From positions 1 to 39,524 of the forward strand of contig JAQBNT010000112.1 in the NCBI GenBank assembly GCA_028288445.1: a stretch of 39,524 nt of DNA, in the 5' to 3' direction. The notes beneath the pieces are model-generated. The model was given only the letters and a program-made list of their open reading frames with translations. It did no database searches and had not been told where the DNA came from. Source of the DNA: Hymenobacter sp. (GTDB lineage: Bacteria > Bacteroidota > Bacteroidia > Cytophagales > Hymenobacteraceae). A program made the translations under genes and the position numbers. Shown one piece after another: positions 1-7,545 of this stretch. The stretch's first letter is position 1, and each line of letters starts with the position of its first letter.

Positions 1-1
1 G

Positions 2-733
2 CTGGCGCTCTACCGCTTCGCTTTCCGCTTCCCGGCCAAGATATTCTTTCAGAACGGCGACGACCGGCAACTGTTCCTGGACAATGGCTTGGTGCGCCCC
101 GAAATCACGGACCTGCTGCCCGGCTCCGGCGTCGACACCGACCGGTTTCGGCCGGCCCCGCAGTTCACGCGCCAAACCCCGTTCGTGTTCCTGATGGTGG
201 CGCGGGTGCTCTATGAAAAGGGCGTGGTCGAATACTTCGAGGCGGCCAAAATCATTCGGCAGGCCGTGCCCGGTACCCGCATCCAGCTGCTGGGCGGGCT
301 CGATGAGGCCGGTGGCGTGGGCGTGCCCCGCGCCACGTTTGAAGAATGGTTGAAGTCCGGCGATATTGAATACCTGGGCCGCTCCGACGATGTGGCCGCC
401 CATCTCCACCGCGCCGACTGCGTGGTGCTGCCCAGCTACCGCGAAGGCACCCCCAAAACCCTGCTCGAAGCGGCGGCCGTGGGCAAGCCCATCGTGACCA
501 CCGACGTGCCCGGCTGCCGCGAAACCGTGGTGGACGGCCGCAACGGCTACCTCTGCCAGGTGCGCAGCGGCAAGGACCTGGCCGCCAAAATGCTCCAAGT
601 GCTGCGCCTGCCCGACACCGACCTGCAGGGCATGGGTCAGAACAGCCGCTACCTCGCCGAAACCAAATTCGACGAGCGGCTGGTGCTGGATAAGTACATC
701 GCGGCCGTGGCAGCGGTAGGGCGGCGGAAATAA
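2..733 (+). CDS. Glycosyltransferase, GT4 family, C-terminal part (5' end outside window)
   Basis: The reading frame is open from base 2, so this is the last 243 residues of a longer protein. It should transfer a sugar from a nucleotide-sugar donor onto a lipid- or polysaccharide-linked acceptor at the cytoplasmic face of the membrane. The visible part is the C-terminal Rossmann domain of GT4 enzymes. GSGVDTDRF is the linker typical of this family, FLMVARVLYEKGV opens the donor-binding domain, and EGTPKTLLEAAAVGKPIV carries the family E-x7-E motif that contacts the nucleotide sugar. The TTG at 89 is internal and not a real start. The rfbC gene 1.1 kb downstream fits a surface-polysaccharide context, although the two are separated by a strong hairpin and a minus-strand gene. 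The family is confident; the sugar and acceptor cannot be told. Confidence 0.88.
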   Translation: MALYRFAFRFPAKIFFQNGDDRQLFLDNGLVRPEITDLLPGSGVDTDRFRPAPQFTRQTPFVFLMVARVLYEKGVVEYFEAAKIIRQAVPGTRIQLLGGLDEAGGVGVPRATFEEWLKSGDIEYLGRSDDVAAHLHRADCVVLPSYREGTPKTLLEAAAVGKPIVTTDVPGCRETVVDGRNGYLCQVRSGKDLAAKMLQVLRLPDTDLQGMGQNSRYLAETKFDERLVLDKYIAAVAAVGRRK

Positions 734-794
734 GCAACTACCCCGGGCCATCATGCTAAGCGCCACGCAGCATGATGGCCCGGGGTAGTTGCTT
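732..794. terminator. Perfect 26-bp hairpin after the glycosyltransferase
   Basis: Bases 732-757 and 769-794 are perfect reverse complements around an 11-nt loop. The left arm begins within the TAA stop codon of the glycosyltransferase (731-733). The stem begins AAGCAACTACCCCGGG and is followed by only a short T-poor tail. It is probably a transcription end signal for the glycosyltransferase, but it is longer and more perfect than a normal intrinsic terminator and lacks a U tract. Confidence 0.65.
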
Positions 795-883
795 GCTCCG
801 GCCCGGCTACTGAAGGTTTGGGCGGAGACAGGGCTGGAGGGAAACGGAAGCTTTTTTACAAATCCCTCCCCTCGTCCCAATGG

Positions 884-1417
884 CTATTTCCCGGTGTAGC
901 GGGCGCTTAGGGCGGCAGCGTAAGAGTCCTTCGTGCTGGCGACCGTTATTTTCTCCCCGTCCAGGCTCTGCGTGCGGCCCTGAATGAGGTAGAAAAGGTG
1001 CGTGGCTTTGTCCTCCACTGCCACGGTAAACGACATGGGCTTCCCATATAGGCTTTTGGCTTTCATCGTCAATGGGTTACCCGTCGGCACGTTCTCATAT
1101 TCTCCCATGGAAGTGGAATACCCCTGAAGCCTCTTCATATTAGCCAGGGCTTCTGCTTTAGGAGCCGGTGCTTCAAAATAGAGGTCCACGCCCGGACCCT
1201 GGACGGCGGGCACCCCATGCTTGTTTTCCTTTGCTACGGTGCCCTTGGGGACGCGCAACGTCAGGGGAATATTCAGCGAAGAAAGATTCAGGTCCACCAG
1301 CTCAGCGGCAGGAGCGGCGGCGGCAGGTTTTGCCGCGGGCTTGGTTTGAGCGGTAGCGTGGAAAGACGTGCCTAGGGTGAAGGCAGTGCTGAAGGCAAGC
1401 AGAATGAATTTTTGCAT
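884..1417 (-). CDS. Exported hypothetical protein
   Basis: This is a 177-residue protein I do not recognise. Residues 1-24 (MQKFILLAF...HATAQ) form a typical signal peptide with cleavage after ATAQ, followed by an Ala/Pro/Lys-rich linker (about 25-38). The remaining 140 residues look like one small mixed alpha/beta domain with no cysteines and no lipobox. The phrases VPKGTVAKENKHGVPAVQGPGVDLYFEAP and KATHLFYLIQGRTQSLDGEKITVASTKDSYAAAL suggest a soluble periplasmic or secreted protein. It is transcribed alone, divergently from rfbC, with 430 bases between the starts, and its 3' end faces the glycosyltransferase hairpin. The start is supported by the signal peptide directly behind it. No function is assigned. 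Confidence 0.75.
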   Translation of the reverse strand: MQKFILLAFSTAFTLGTSFHATAQTKPAAKPAAAAPAAELVDLNLSSLNIPLTLRVPKGTVAKENKHGVPAVQGPGVDLYFEAPAPKAEALANMKRLQGYSTSMGEYENVPTGNPLTMKAKSLYGKPMSFTVAVEDKATHLFYLIQGRTQSLDGEKITVASTKDSYAAALSARYTGK

Positions 1418-1847
1418 TAGGTAATGTGGATAAAATGAGCCGTAAATGTATATCAGATGAAGGTATTGTACAACGGCTGGCTCACCACGCGGTAGCCGGT
1501 TCTGTAAGGCACGTCTCGTGCGGCTAGCCTGTGCGGGTTCATTGCTTTAAGTGGCAGAATAGCCGCGTACCGCAGCCGGCTTTGTTGCCACTTGGGCAAT
1601 GGACCGACAAAACCGCGTAGCGGTGCCCGGAAAGCCTGGGGTTCTGTCGCCACGGTGCAGCTTTTGGGCGAATTATTGGCGCTTTTGCACACCGGCCACC
1701 GCTCCGCAGCTGCTCCGTATGCTGAGTTATGGAGTGCACAACCCGCCCCGAGTACGAGGCGGCAAGATTAGCCTGACTGTTTTTTTGCTGCCCGATTCTT
1801 CCCCGTTCACACCAAACCATCCTCGCCAATCTTTTACCTTTGTCCTA
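1418..1847. other. 430-base divergent intergenic region with no recognised gene
   Basis: This separates the exported hypothetical protein (minus) from rfbC (plus). Two overlapping minus-strand open frames (1453-1692 and 1539-1829) and an upstream extension of the rfbC frame to 1599 exist, but none resembles a known family. Small inverted repeats are visible, for example GCACG-tct-CGTGC at about 1511-1523, and related GCGGTAGCCGG, GCGTACCGCAGCCGG and GCGTAGCGGTGCCCGG segments recur through 1490-1630. It could hold a decayed repeat or a small RNA. The rfbC promoter lies at its right edge. Confidence 0.4.
1835..1842 (+). promoter_or_regulatory. -7 promoter element of rfbC (TACCTTTG)
   Basis: TACCTTTG matches the Bacteroidota -7 consensus TAnnTTTG exactly and ends five bases before the rfbC ATG at 1848. 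Transcription would begin at or within a base or two of the start codon, so the mRNA would be leaderless or nearly so. No clear TTG -33 element lies 19-21 bases upstream. Confidence 0.55.
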
Positions 1848-2393
1848 ATGGAAGTCAAAACGTTCCCCCTCGCCGGCCTGATTGAGTTTATCCCCCGCGT
1901 TTTCGCCGATGACCGGGGCGTGTTCTTTGAAACCTTCAGCGAGCGCCTCATGGCCGAGGCCGGAGCCGCCGCCCAATGGGTGCAGGACAACCAGTCGAAC
2001 TCCAAAAAAGGCGTGCTGCGCGGCTTGCATTTCCAGCTTCCGCCCCACGCCCAGGCCAAGCTGGTGCGCGTAGGCCAGGGCCGCGCCCTCGACGTGGCCG
2101 TGGATTTGCGGTCGGCTTCGCCCACCTACGGCCAGCACCAGCTGGTGGAGCTGTCGGCCGAGCGGGGCAATATGCTCTACATTCCGGCCGGCTTCGCCCA
2201 CGGCTTCATGGCCCTCGAAGACAATACCATCTTCCTCTACAAGTGCTCCGACTACTACGCCCCCGCCACCGAAGGCGGCCTGCGCTGGGACGACGCCGAC
2301 CTGGCCATCAACTGGGGCACCGAAGTGCACCCGCTCGTATCGGGTAAGGACAATGAGCTGCCCGGCTTCAAGGATTTCGTGAGCCCGTTCTAA
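1848..2393 (+). CDS. rfbC: dTDP-4-dehydrorhamnose 3,5-epimerase
   Basis: A 181-residue RmlC-type cupin enzyme, the usual family length. It epimerises C3 and C5 of dTDP-4-dehydro-6-deoxyglucose in the cytoplasm, the third step toward dTDP-L-rhamnose for surface polysaccharide. Visible family features are DRGVFFETFSERL (22-33), GVLRGLHFQ with the catalytic base His61, YIPAGFAHGF (111-120), and FLYKCSDYYAP with the catalytic acid Tyr131, followed by GGLRWDDADLAINW. The frame is open upstream to 1599, but ATG 1848 is chosen because the MEVKTFPLAGLIEF start matches the family and a -7 element lies immediately before it. rfbA, rfbB and rfbD are not in the window, so the gene is detached from the rest of the pathway or the locus continues to the left. 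Repeat element A1 follows it. Confidence 0.95.
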   Translation: MEVKTFPLAGLIEFIPRVFADDRGVFFETFSERLMAEAGAAAQWVQDNQSNSKKGVLRGLHFQLPPHAQAKLVRVGQGRALDVAVDLRSASPTYGQHQLVELSAERGNMLYIPAGFAHGFMALEDNTIFLYKCSDYYAPATEGGLRWDDADLAINWGTEVHPLVSGKDNELPGFKDFVSPF

Positions 2394-2405
2394 CGCAGGG
2401 CATCT

Positions 2406-2599
2406 GTCATTGCGAGTGGAGCGCAGCGCAACGCGGCAACCCGTCCCGTCAATATCAGACACTCTCCTTTTACCAAAAAGCCCCGATACCTCACAGTATT
2501 GGGTCTTTCCATTGTTGAAAAAGGCTTCGTCACATCTCAGGGCTCATCACATTGTACAGAAAGGATTGCCGCGTTGCGCTGCGCTCCACCCGCAATGAC
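2406..2599. repeat. Palindromic element A1 (194 bp, GTCATTGCG termini)
   Basis: The 37-base arms 2406-2442 and 2563-2599 are reverse complements at 35 of 37 positions, beginning GTCATTGCGAG and ending CGCAATGAC. The interior contains a degenerate hairpin around 2476-2508 (AAAGCCCCGATAC / GTATTGGGTCTTT). The reverse complement of element A2 (6349-6547) shares the interior, including CTTTTACCAAAAAGCCCCG, AAAAAGGCTTC and ACATCTCAGGGCT. It fills the gap between the convergent genes rfbC and murF and probably acts as a bidirectional terminator. Confidence 0.85.
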
Positions 2600-2607
2600 A
2601 AACGCGG

Positions 2608-3906
2608 CTACAGCAGTTCCACCAGCGTTTCCAGGGCCATGCCGCGGCAGCCTTTCACCAGCACCTGCCGGTTGCGCAAGGGGTGGGCGCTGAGCCATTC
2701 AGCGGCCTCCGCTTTGGTGGTGAAGTGCTGTGCGGTGGGGGCCAGCGCCGCAGCCCGCGCCATTTCCGGGCCGATGAGCAGCACCTGCGGCAGCTGGAGC
2801 TCTGCCAACAGCTGGCCGAGGGCGGCGTGTTCGGCGGGGCTGTCGTCGCCCAGCTCAAACATGTCGCCGAGCAGCAGCAGCTTGGTTTGGCCGGCCGCCA
2901 CCGGCCGCGCCGCGAAGCTGCGCAGGGCCGCGCCCATGCTGCTGGGGTTGGCGTTGTAGGCGTCCAGCACCAGCTCGTTGCCGGCGGGGGTGCGCACCAA
3001 CTGCGAGCGGTTGTTCTGTGGGTTGTAGCGGGCCAGGGCAGCCGCGATTTTATCGGTCGAAATCCCGAAATGCTGGCCCACGGCGGCGGCGGCGGCCAGG
3101 TTCGGGAAGTTGTAGTCGCCGGTGAGCTGGGCCACCACTTCGGTATTGTCGCCGAGGCGCAGGGCCACGGCCGGCGCGGCCGAAAGCAGCGTGGCGGGGT
3201 AGTCATCCATCACGCGGGGGTAGGTGAGGATGGTGGGCACCTGCGCGGCCAGCGACGGCAGACGCGCATCCAGCGTGTTCACGAAGGCCGTGCCGCCGCT
3301 ACGGGTGAGGTAGTCGAACAGCTCGCCCTTGCCCAGGGCCACGCCCTCGGCCCCGCCAAAGCCCTCGAGGTGGGCCTTGCCGATGTTGGTGATGAGGCCG
3401 TGGGTGGGCTCGGCCCATTCGCAGTAGGCCGCGATTTCGCCCCGGTGGTTGGCCCCCATCTCAATCACGGCAAAGTCGTGCTCGCCGGTGCGCAGGCGCA
3501 GCAGCGTGAGCGGCACCCCGATGTGGTTATTCAGGTTGCCAATGGTGGCCAGTACCTTGAATTTCTGCGCCAGAACGGCCGTGAGCAGCTCCTTGGTGGT
3601 GGTTTTGCCGTTGGAGCCCGTGATGGCCAGCACCGGGATGCGAAACTGCCGCCGGTGGTGCCGCGCCAGCTGCTGTAGGGCCCCCAGTGGGTCGGGTGCG
3701 TAGGTGTAGTGAATGGGGTCCGAAGCGGCCAGCAGCACGTCGTCGACCACGGCGTGGCTGGCCCCGGCAGCCAGTGCCAGCGGCGCGAAGTCGGCTCCGC
3801 GAAAGCTGGGGCCGTTGAGGGCGAAGAACAGGGTGCCGGGCTGGGGCTGGCGCGAATCGGTGCTGACGAGGCCGCCGGCGGCCAAATAACGGGAATAGAG
3901 CAACAT
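2608..3906 (-). CDS. murF: UDP-N-acetylmuramoyl-tripeptide--D-alanyl-D-alanine ligase
   Basis: A 432-residue Mur ligase that adds D-Ala-D-Ala to UDP-MurNAc-tripeptide with ATP, the last cytoplasmic step of peptidoglycan precursor synthesis. The N-terminal substrate domain contains STDSRQPQPGTLFFALNG (15-32). The central ATPase domain has the P-loop GSNGKTTTKE (97-106), then NLNNHIGVPLTLL, VIEMGANHRGEI and ITNIGKAHLEGFGG. The C-terminal domain has LVLDAYNANPSSM, LLLGDMFELGDDS and VLVKGCRGMALE, all MurF hallmarks. The frame is open to 3993, but ATG 3906 (MLLYSRYLAAGG) is preferred because the preceding residues do not look like a MurF N-terminus and cover the divergent promoter. It stands alone, away from other mur genes, and converges on rfbC across element A1. 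Confidence 0.95.
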   Translation of the reverse strand: MLLYSRYLAAGGLVSTDSRQPQPGTLFFALNGPSFRGADFAPLALAAGASHAVVDDVLLAASDPIHYTYAPDPLGALQQLARHHRRQFRIPVLAITGSNGKTTTKELLTAVLAQKFKVLATIGNLNNHIGVPLTLLRLRTGEHDFAVIEMGANHRGEIAAYCEWAEPTHGLITNIGKAHLEGFGGAEGVALGKGELFDYLTRSGGTAFVNTLDARLPSLAAQVPTILTYPRVMDDYPATLLSAAPAVALRLGDNTEVVAQLTGDYNFPNLAAAAAVGQHFGISTDKIAAALARYNPQNNRSQLVRTPAGNELVLDAYNANPSSMGAALRSFAARPVAAGQTKLLLLGDMFELGDDSPAEHAALGQLLAELQLPQVLLIGPEMARAAALAPTAQHFTTKAEAAEWLSAHPLRNRQVLVKGCRGMALETLVELL

Positions 3907-4013
3907 GCTGCGGAACTGGAAAAGCAAACCGGGTGTAACTTGCTGCAAAGGTGGGCGTGATTTTTGTACCGCGCCCCGCGAATCCTTTTTCACCTTTAGC
4001 TGCTTCCTTTCTG

Positions 4014-6320
4014 ATGAATCGTTTTTACGCGTTGGTGCTGGCTTCGCTGGCTTTTTCCGGGGTGGCCCGGGCCCAGTCGGGCAGTGCCGCCTTTGGGTTT
4101 GAGAGCCGGGCCACGGCCAAAGTGGTGCAGGGCACCGATACCCTCCGGAATGCCTGGGCCGGCGGCTTCAACACGCCCCAGTTCAGCACCATCGACCTGA
4201 ACAACGACGGCCAGCCGGACCTGTTCGCCTTCGACCACGAAAGCAGCCGCTGCTACACCTTCCTGAGCGTGGCCGTGCCCACCGCTCCCAACGGCCGCCG
4301 CTGGCAGTACGCCCCGCAGTACGAAAGCCTGTTTCCCAGCGACCTGCGCGGCTGGGCGCTGCTGCGCGACTACGACTGCGACGGCCGCCCCGACTTGTTC
4401 ACCTACATCAACGGCGGCGAAATCCGGGTGTTCCGCAATGCGCTGGTGAACGGCCGGCCCAGCTTTGTCCTGGCCACCAACCGGATTTTCTATACCGGCA
4501 ACTTCACGGGCTCGGTCAACCTCACCATCGGCGGCTACAACCTGCCGGCTATCCAGGACGTGAACGGCGACGGCAAGCTCGACATCATGACCTATAATTT
4601 TACTGATGCCACGCTCATCGAGCAGTACATCAACACCAGTCCGGGCACCTGCGGCAGCGCCCTCACCTTCGCTATGACCACCGACCACTGGGGCGATATG
4701 CAGGCCTGCGGTGGCTGCGCTGAGTTCAAACTCAACGGCCAGCAGTGCTTCACGGCCGCCCGGCCCACCCACACCGGCGGCCACAGCCTGCTGCTGGTGG
4801 ACCTCGACGGCGACGGCGACCAGGACCTGCTCGACGGCCGCGATAACTGCCCCGAGCTGGCGCGCCTGCTCAACCTGGGCACCACGGCCGTGCCCGTTAT
4901 CACGCAGGCCGGCATCAGCGCCAGCTTCCCGTCGGCGGCCACGCCGGCGCGGGTGCCGGTGTTTCCGGCCGGCTACCAGTTCGATGCCAATTTTGACGGC
5001 AAGCTCGATTTGGTGGTGGCCCCCAACATGGTCAACAACGTGTCGGACCTGGTGAGCATGCGCAACAACGTGCAGCTCTTCACCAACTCGACGGCCAGCG
5101 GTGCGCCGGTTTACACCAACCAGCCGGCGGGCTTTCTGCAAAACGACATGATTGATGTGAGCGAGGCCGCCGCGCCCACCTTCGGCGACATCGACGGCGA
5201 CGGCCTGCCCGACATGCTCATCGGCAACCGGGCCGACCGCGTGAGCAACGTGTACCGCGCCAACCTCACCTATTACCACAACGTGGGCACCCGCACCCGG
5301 CCGGTGTTCCAGTTCGTGACCAGCGACTACCTGGGCCTGGCCGCCCTGGGCCTGGAAGGCCTCAAGCCCGCGCTCGTGGACCTGAACCGCGACGGGGCCC
5401 TCGACCTGGCCTACGCGGTCTGGGACCGGGGCACCAATGTCATCTACTACATTCTGAACACGGCCGCCGCCGGCCGGCCCGTGGCCTTCGACGCGGCCAA
5501 CGCCGTCAACTTCAAACCCCAGTACGCCACCACCGGCACCGGCCTGATACCCTACGAGAAAGAAGACATGCCCTGCTTCACCGATGTAGACAACGATGGC
5601 TACGTCGACCTGCTCATCGGGACCAACGAGCTGCGCGAGCCGGGCATGAGCCTGCGCTATTTCCGCAACCGCGGCCGGGGCCCGCTCGATAGCGCCTTTG
5701 TGCTGGTGGATAACGACTACGGCCACATTCGCACCGCCTCGGGGGCGCGGCCCGATAACCTGAGCCCCACCGTGGCCGACTTCGACGGCGACGGCCGCCC
5801 CGACCTGGTTACGGCCGATGCCACCGGCTACCTGCGCCTGTTTTCCGACTACCGCAACCAGCCGCCTGCCCTGTTCGCGGAGCGCACCGATTTGCAGTAT
5901 AACCCCCTCACCACGCTCTACGAGCCCACCCGCCTGGGCCTGAGCGACTACTCGCACTGCGCCTTGGCCGCCGCTGATGTCAACGGCGACGGCGCGCCCG
6001 AGCTCTTCGTAGGCACCGAGGCCGGCGGCCTGCTGAGTTACGGCACCCGGAACCGCACCGTCACGGCCACCCGCACCGAGGCCGCCCGCGCCCTGGCCCT
6101 GAGCATCTACCCCAATCCCGCCACAGCCACGGCCACCGTCGAAACCGCGCTGCCCACCCGAGTCTCCGTGCTCGACCTCACGGGCCGCACGGTGCAGGCC
6201 GCCGACGCGGCCCAGCGCCGCCACACGCTCACCCTCACCGGTCTGGCTGCCGGCGTGTACCTCGTGCGCGCCGAAGGTGCCGATGGGGCCGCCGCCGTGC
6301 AGCGCCTGCTGGTGCGGTAG
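4014..6320 (+). CDS. T9SS type A sorted surface protein with ten FG-GAP/VCBS-like calcium-loop repeats
   Basis: A 768-residue secreted protein. Residues 1-21 (MNRFYALVLASLAFSGVARAQ) are a signal peptide, which fixes the start at ATG 4014 rather than 3951. Ten D-x-[DN]-x-D-G-x-x-[DE] loops are readable between about 61 and 665: DLNNDGQPD, DYDCDGRPD, DVNGDGKLD, DLDGDGDQD, DANFDGKLD, DIDGDGLPD, DLNRDGALD, DVDNDGYVD, DFDGDGRPD and DVNGDGAPE. Such loops belong to integrin-like beta-propeller blades that bind calcium. The C-terminal 75 residues (LSIYPNPATATATVE... VLDLTGRTVQ... LAAGVYLVRAEG) form a T9SS type A sorting domain, so it should cross the outer membrane and be cell-attached or released. 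It diverges from murF and ends against element A2. Ligand unknown; adhesion is plausible. Confidence 0.88.
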   Translation: MNRFYALVLASLAFSGVARAQSGSAAFGFESRATAKVVQGTDTLRNAWAGGFNTPQFSTIDLNNDGQPDLFAFDHESSRCYTFLSVAVPTAPNGRRWQYAPQYESLFPSDLRGWALLRDYDCDGRPDLFTYINGGEIRVFRNALVNGRPSFVLATNRIFYTGNFTGSVNLTIGGYNLPAIQDVNGDGKLDIMTYNFTDATLIEQYINTSPGTCGSALTFAMTTDHWGDMQACGGCAEFKLNGQQCFTAARPTHTGGHSLLLVDLDGDGDQDLLDGRDNCPELARLLNLGTTAVPVITQAGISASFPSAATPARVPVFPAGYQFDANFDGKLDLVVAPNMVNNVSDLVSMRNNVQLFTNSTASGAPVYTNQPAGFLQNDMIDVSEAAAPTFGDIDGDGLPDMLIGNRADRVSNVYRANLTYYHNVGTRTRPVFQFVTSDYLGLAALGLEGLKPALVDLNRDGALDLAYAVWDRGTNVIYYILNTAAAGRPVAFDAANAVNFKPQYATTGTGLIPYEKEDMPCFTDVDNDGYVDLLIGTNELREPGMSLRYFRNRGRGPLDSAFVLVDNDYGHIRTASGARPDNLSPTVADFDGDGRPDLVTADATGYLRLFSDYRNQPPALFAERTDLQYNPLTTLYEPTRLGLSDYSHCALAAADVNGDGAPELFVGTEAGGLLSYGTRNRTVTATRTEAARALALSIYPNPATATATVETALPTRVSVLDLTGRTVQAADAAQRRHTLTLTGLAAGVYLVRAEGADGAAAVQRLLVR

Positions 6321-6348
6321 AGCTAGGGGGCGTTGTTGTGTAACGTCT

Positions 6349-6547
6349 GTCATTGCGAGGCCGCAGGCCGTGGCAATCTGTCCTCTCGATGCGACCAGCC
6401 CTGAGATGTAATGAAGCCTTTTTTAGCAGCAGAAAGCCCCGGTACTGCAAAGTGCCGGGGCTTTTTGGTAAAAGGAAGTGTGTGGTTTTGTACGGGACGG
6501 ATTAGCTACGCTGTCCTTCGGGTGCTTCGGCTGCGCTTCGCAATGAC
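6349..6547. repeat. Palindromic element A2 (199 bp, GTCATTGCG termini)
   Basis: It begins GTCATTGCGAG and ends CGCAATGAC, and is the same element as A1 in the opposite orientation. The interior matches the A1 complement in the AGCCCTGAGATGTAATGAAGCC segment and in the Ts and GCCCCGG of the inner hairpin. The outer arms are more diverged than in A1: only about 10 terminal bases pair well. It lies between the convergent T9SS gene and the YafV gene. Confidence 0.8.
6433..6466. terminator. Intrinsic terminator inside element A2
   Basis: AAAGCCCCGGTACT (6433-6446), loop GCAA, and AGTGCCGGGGCTTT (6451-6464) form a 14-bp stem with a single T-G wobble, followed by TT. A-tracts and T-tracts on both sides let it work on both strands. 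It sits between convergent genes, so it likely ends both transcripts; it is part of the repeat element rather than a separate structure. Confidence 0.75.
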
Positions 6548-6553
6548 AGGCGT

Positions 6554-7336
6554 TTACCCCACCAACTCAAACGCATCCCCGTCATTGAGCGCGGTAAACT
6601 TGGCGCGGAAATCGTCCAGCTCGGTCCGGCTCAGGGTGTGGGTGAAAATGCCGTCCTGGTCGTGGGCTTCCACCAAATATTCTCCTTTGGCATCAATCAG
6701 GGCCGAATCGCCGGAGTAGGCGTGGCCTTTTTCGTCCTCGCCGATGCGGTTTACACCGAGGGCGCAGGCCACGTTCTCGATGGCGCGGGCGCGGAGCAGG
6801 GTCATCCAGGCGGGGCGGCGCACGGCGGGCCAGTTGGCTACGTAGAGCAGCAGGTCGTAGGGCGCGGCGGGCTGGTTGCGGCTCCAGACAGGGAAGCGCA
6901 AATCGTAGCACACCAGCGGGCAGATGCGCCAGCCGCGCCAGTCCTCCACCAGGCGCTCCTGGCCAGGGGTGTAGGTGTGCTGTTCGCCGGCCAGCGTGAA
7001 GAGGTGGCGCTTGTCGTAGCAGCGCAGGCTACCGTCGGGGCGCACCCAGAGCAGGCGGTTGTAGAAGTGGCCGTCTTCCTCGATGATGACGCTGCCAGTG
7101 ACCACAGCATCATGGTCGGCGGCGCGGCGGCGCATCCAGGCCACGGTTTCGCCCTGCATGGTTTCGGCCTGGGCGGCGGCCTCCATGCTGAAGCCGGTGG
7201 TGAACATCTCGGGCAGCACGATGATGTCGGCCGGGATGGTTTGCTGGGCGAGGTACTGGTCGAAGGCGGCGCGGTTGGCGGTGGCATCGTGCCAGTGCAG
7301 CGCGGTCTGGATGAAGGAAACGGTGAGGTCGGCCAT
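6554..7336 (-). CDS. yafV: Omega-amidase YafV-type, nitrilase superfamily
   Basis: A 260-residue nitrilase-superfamily amidase. YafV/Nit2 enzymes hydrolyse alpha-ketoglutaramate or alpha-ketosuccinamate to the 2-oxo acid and ammonia, repairing by-products of glutamine and asparagine transamination. The catalytic triad is Glu43 (VLPEMFTTGF), Lys109 (CYDKRHLF) and Cys143 (LVCYDLRFPVW), and LRARAIENVACALGVNRIG is the conserved C-terminal block. ATG 7336 (MADLTVSFIQTALHW) is chosen over the frame opening at 7450, because the extra residues lack family similarity and run into repeat B1. It ends seven bases from element A2. The SDR gene lies upstream on the same strand with element B1 between them. 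Confidence 0.92.
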   Translation of the reverse strand: MADLTVSFIQTALHWHDATANRAAFDQYLAQQTIPADIIVLPEMFTTGFSMEAAAQAETMQGETVAWMRRRAADHDAVVTGSVIIEEDGHFYNRLLWVRPDGSLRCYDKRHLFTLAGEQHTYTPGQERLVEDWRGWRICPLVCYDLRFPVWSRNQPAAPYDLLLYVANWPAVRRPAWMTLLRARAIENVACALGVNRIGEDEKGHAYSGDSALIDAKGEYLVEAHDQDGIFTHTLSRTELDDFRAKFTALNDGDAFELVG

Positions 7337-7412
7337 GAGGAAGAATGGGTTTGCGGCCCGTAAGCTACGGCACGGCGCAGCCTCAATAGCGGGAAGGCAG
7401 GAATAAAAAACC

Positions 7413-7511
7413 GTCATGCTGAGCGGAGTCGAAGCATCTCTACCGCGCAACTAATCCTTCCGATTGGGATTACTACTGCGGTAAAGATGCTTCGACTGCG
7501 CTCAACATGGC
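7413..7511. repeat. Palindromic element B1 (99 bp, GTCATGCTGAGC termini)
   Basis: The left end reads GTCATGCTGAGCGGAGTCGA and the right end, on the other strand, GCCATGTTGAGCGCAGTCGA. The arms pair over about 45 bases with a few mismatches. It is the same length as B2 (18643-18741). It separates the minus-strand SDR gene from yafV and could end or attenuate read-through between them. Confidence 0.85.
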
Positions 7512-7545
7512 GTTCCTTTTGGTTCTCGCCCGGCTCTGCTGCCGC

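Noticed and set aside
1490..1530. Group II intron domain V
   Set aside because: Only one side (CCGGTTCTGTAAGG) is suggestive; the opposite strand of the helix and the AAA bulge are not found, and there is no reverse transcriptase frame.
3996..6353. 785-codon minus-strand open frame over the T9SS propeller gene
   Set aside because: It is an antisense shadow of the GC-rich plus-strand gene, with valine/glycine/histidine-rich composition and no domain; the plus-strand gene has a signal peptide, repeats and a sorting domain.
7337..7450. Upstream extension of the YafV frame
   Set aside because: It reads through repeat B1 and lacks nitrilase similarity; the start MADLTVSF matches the family.
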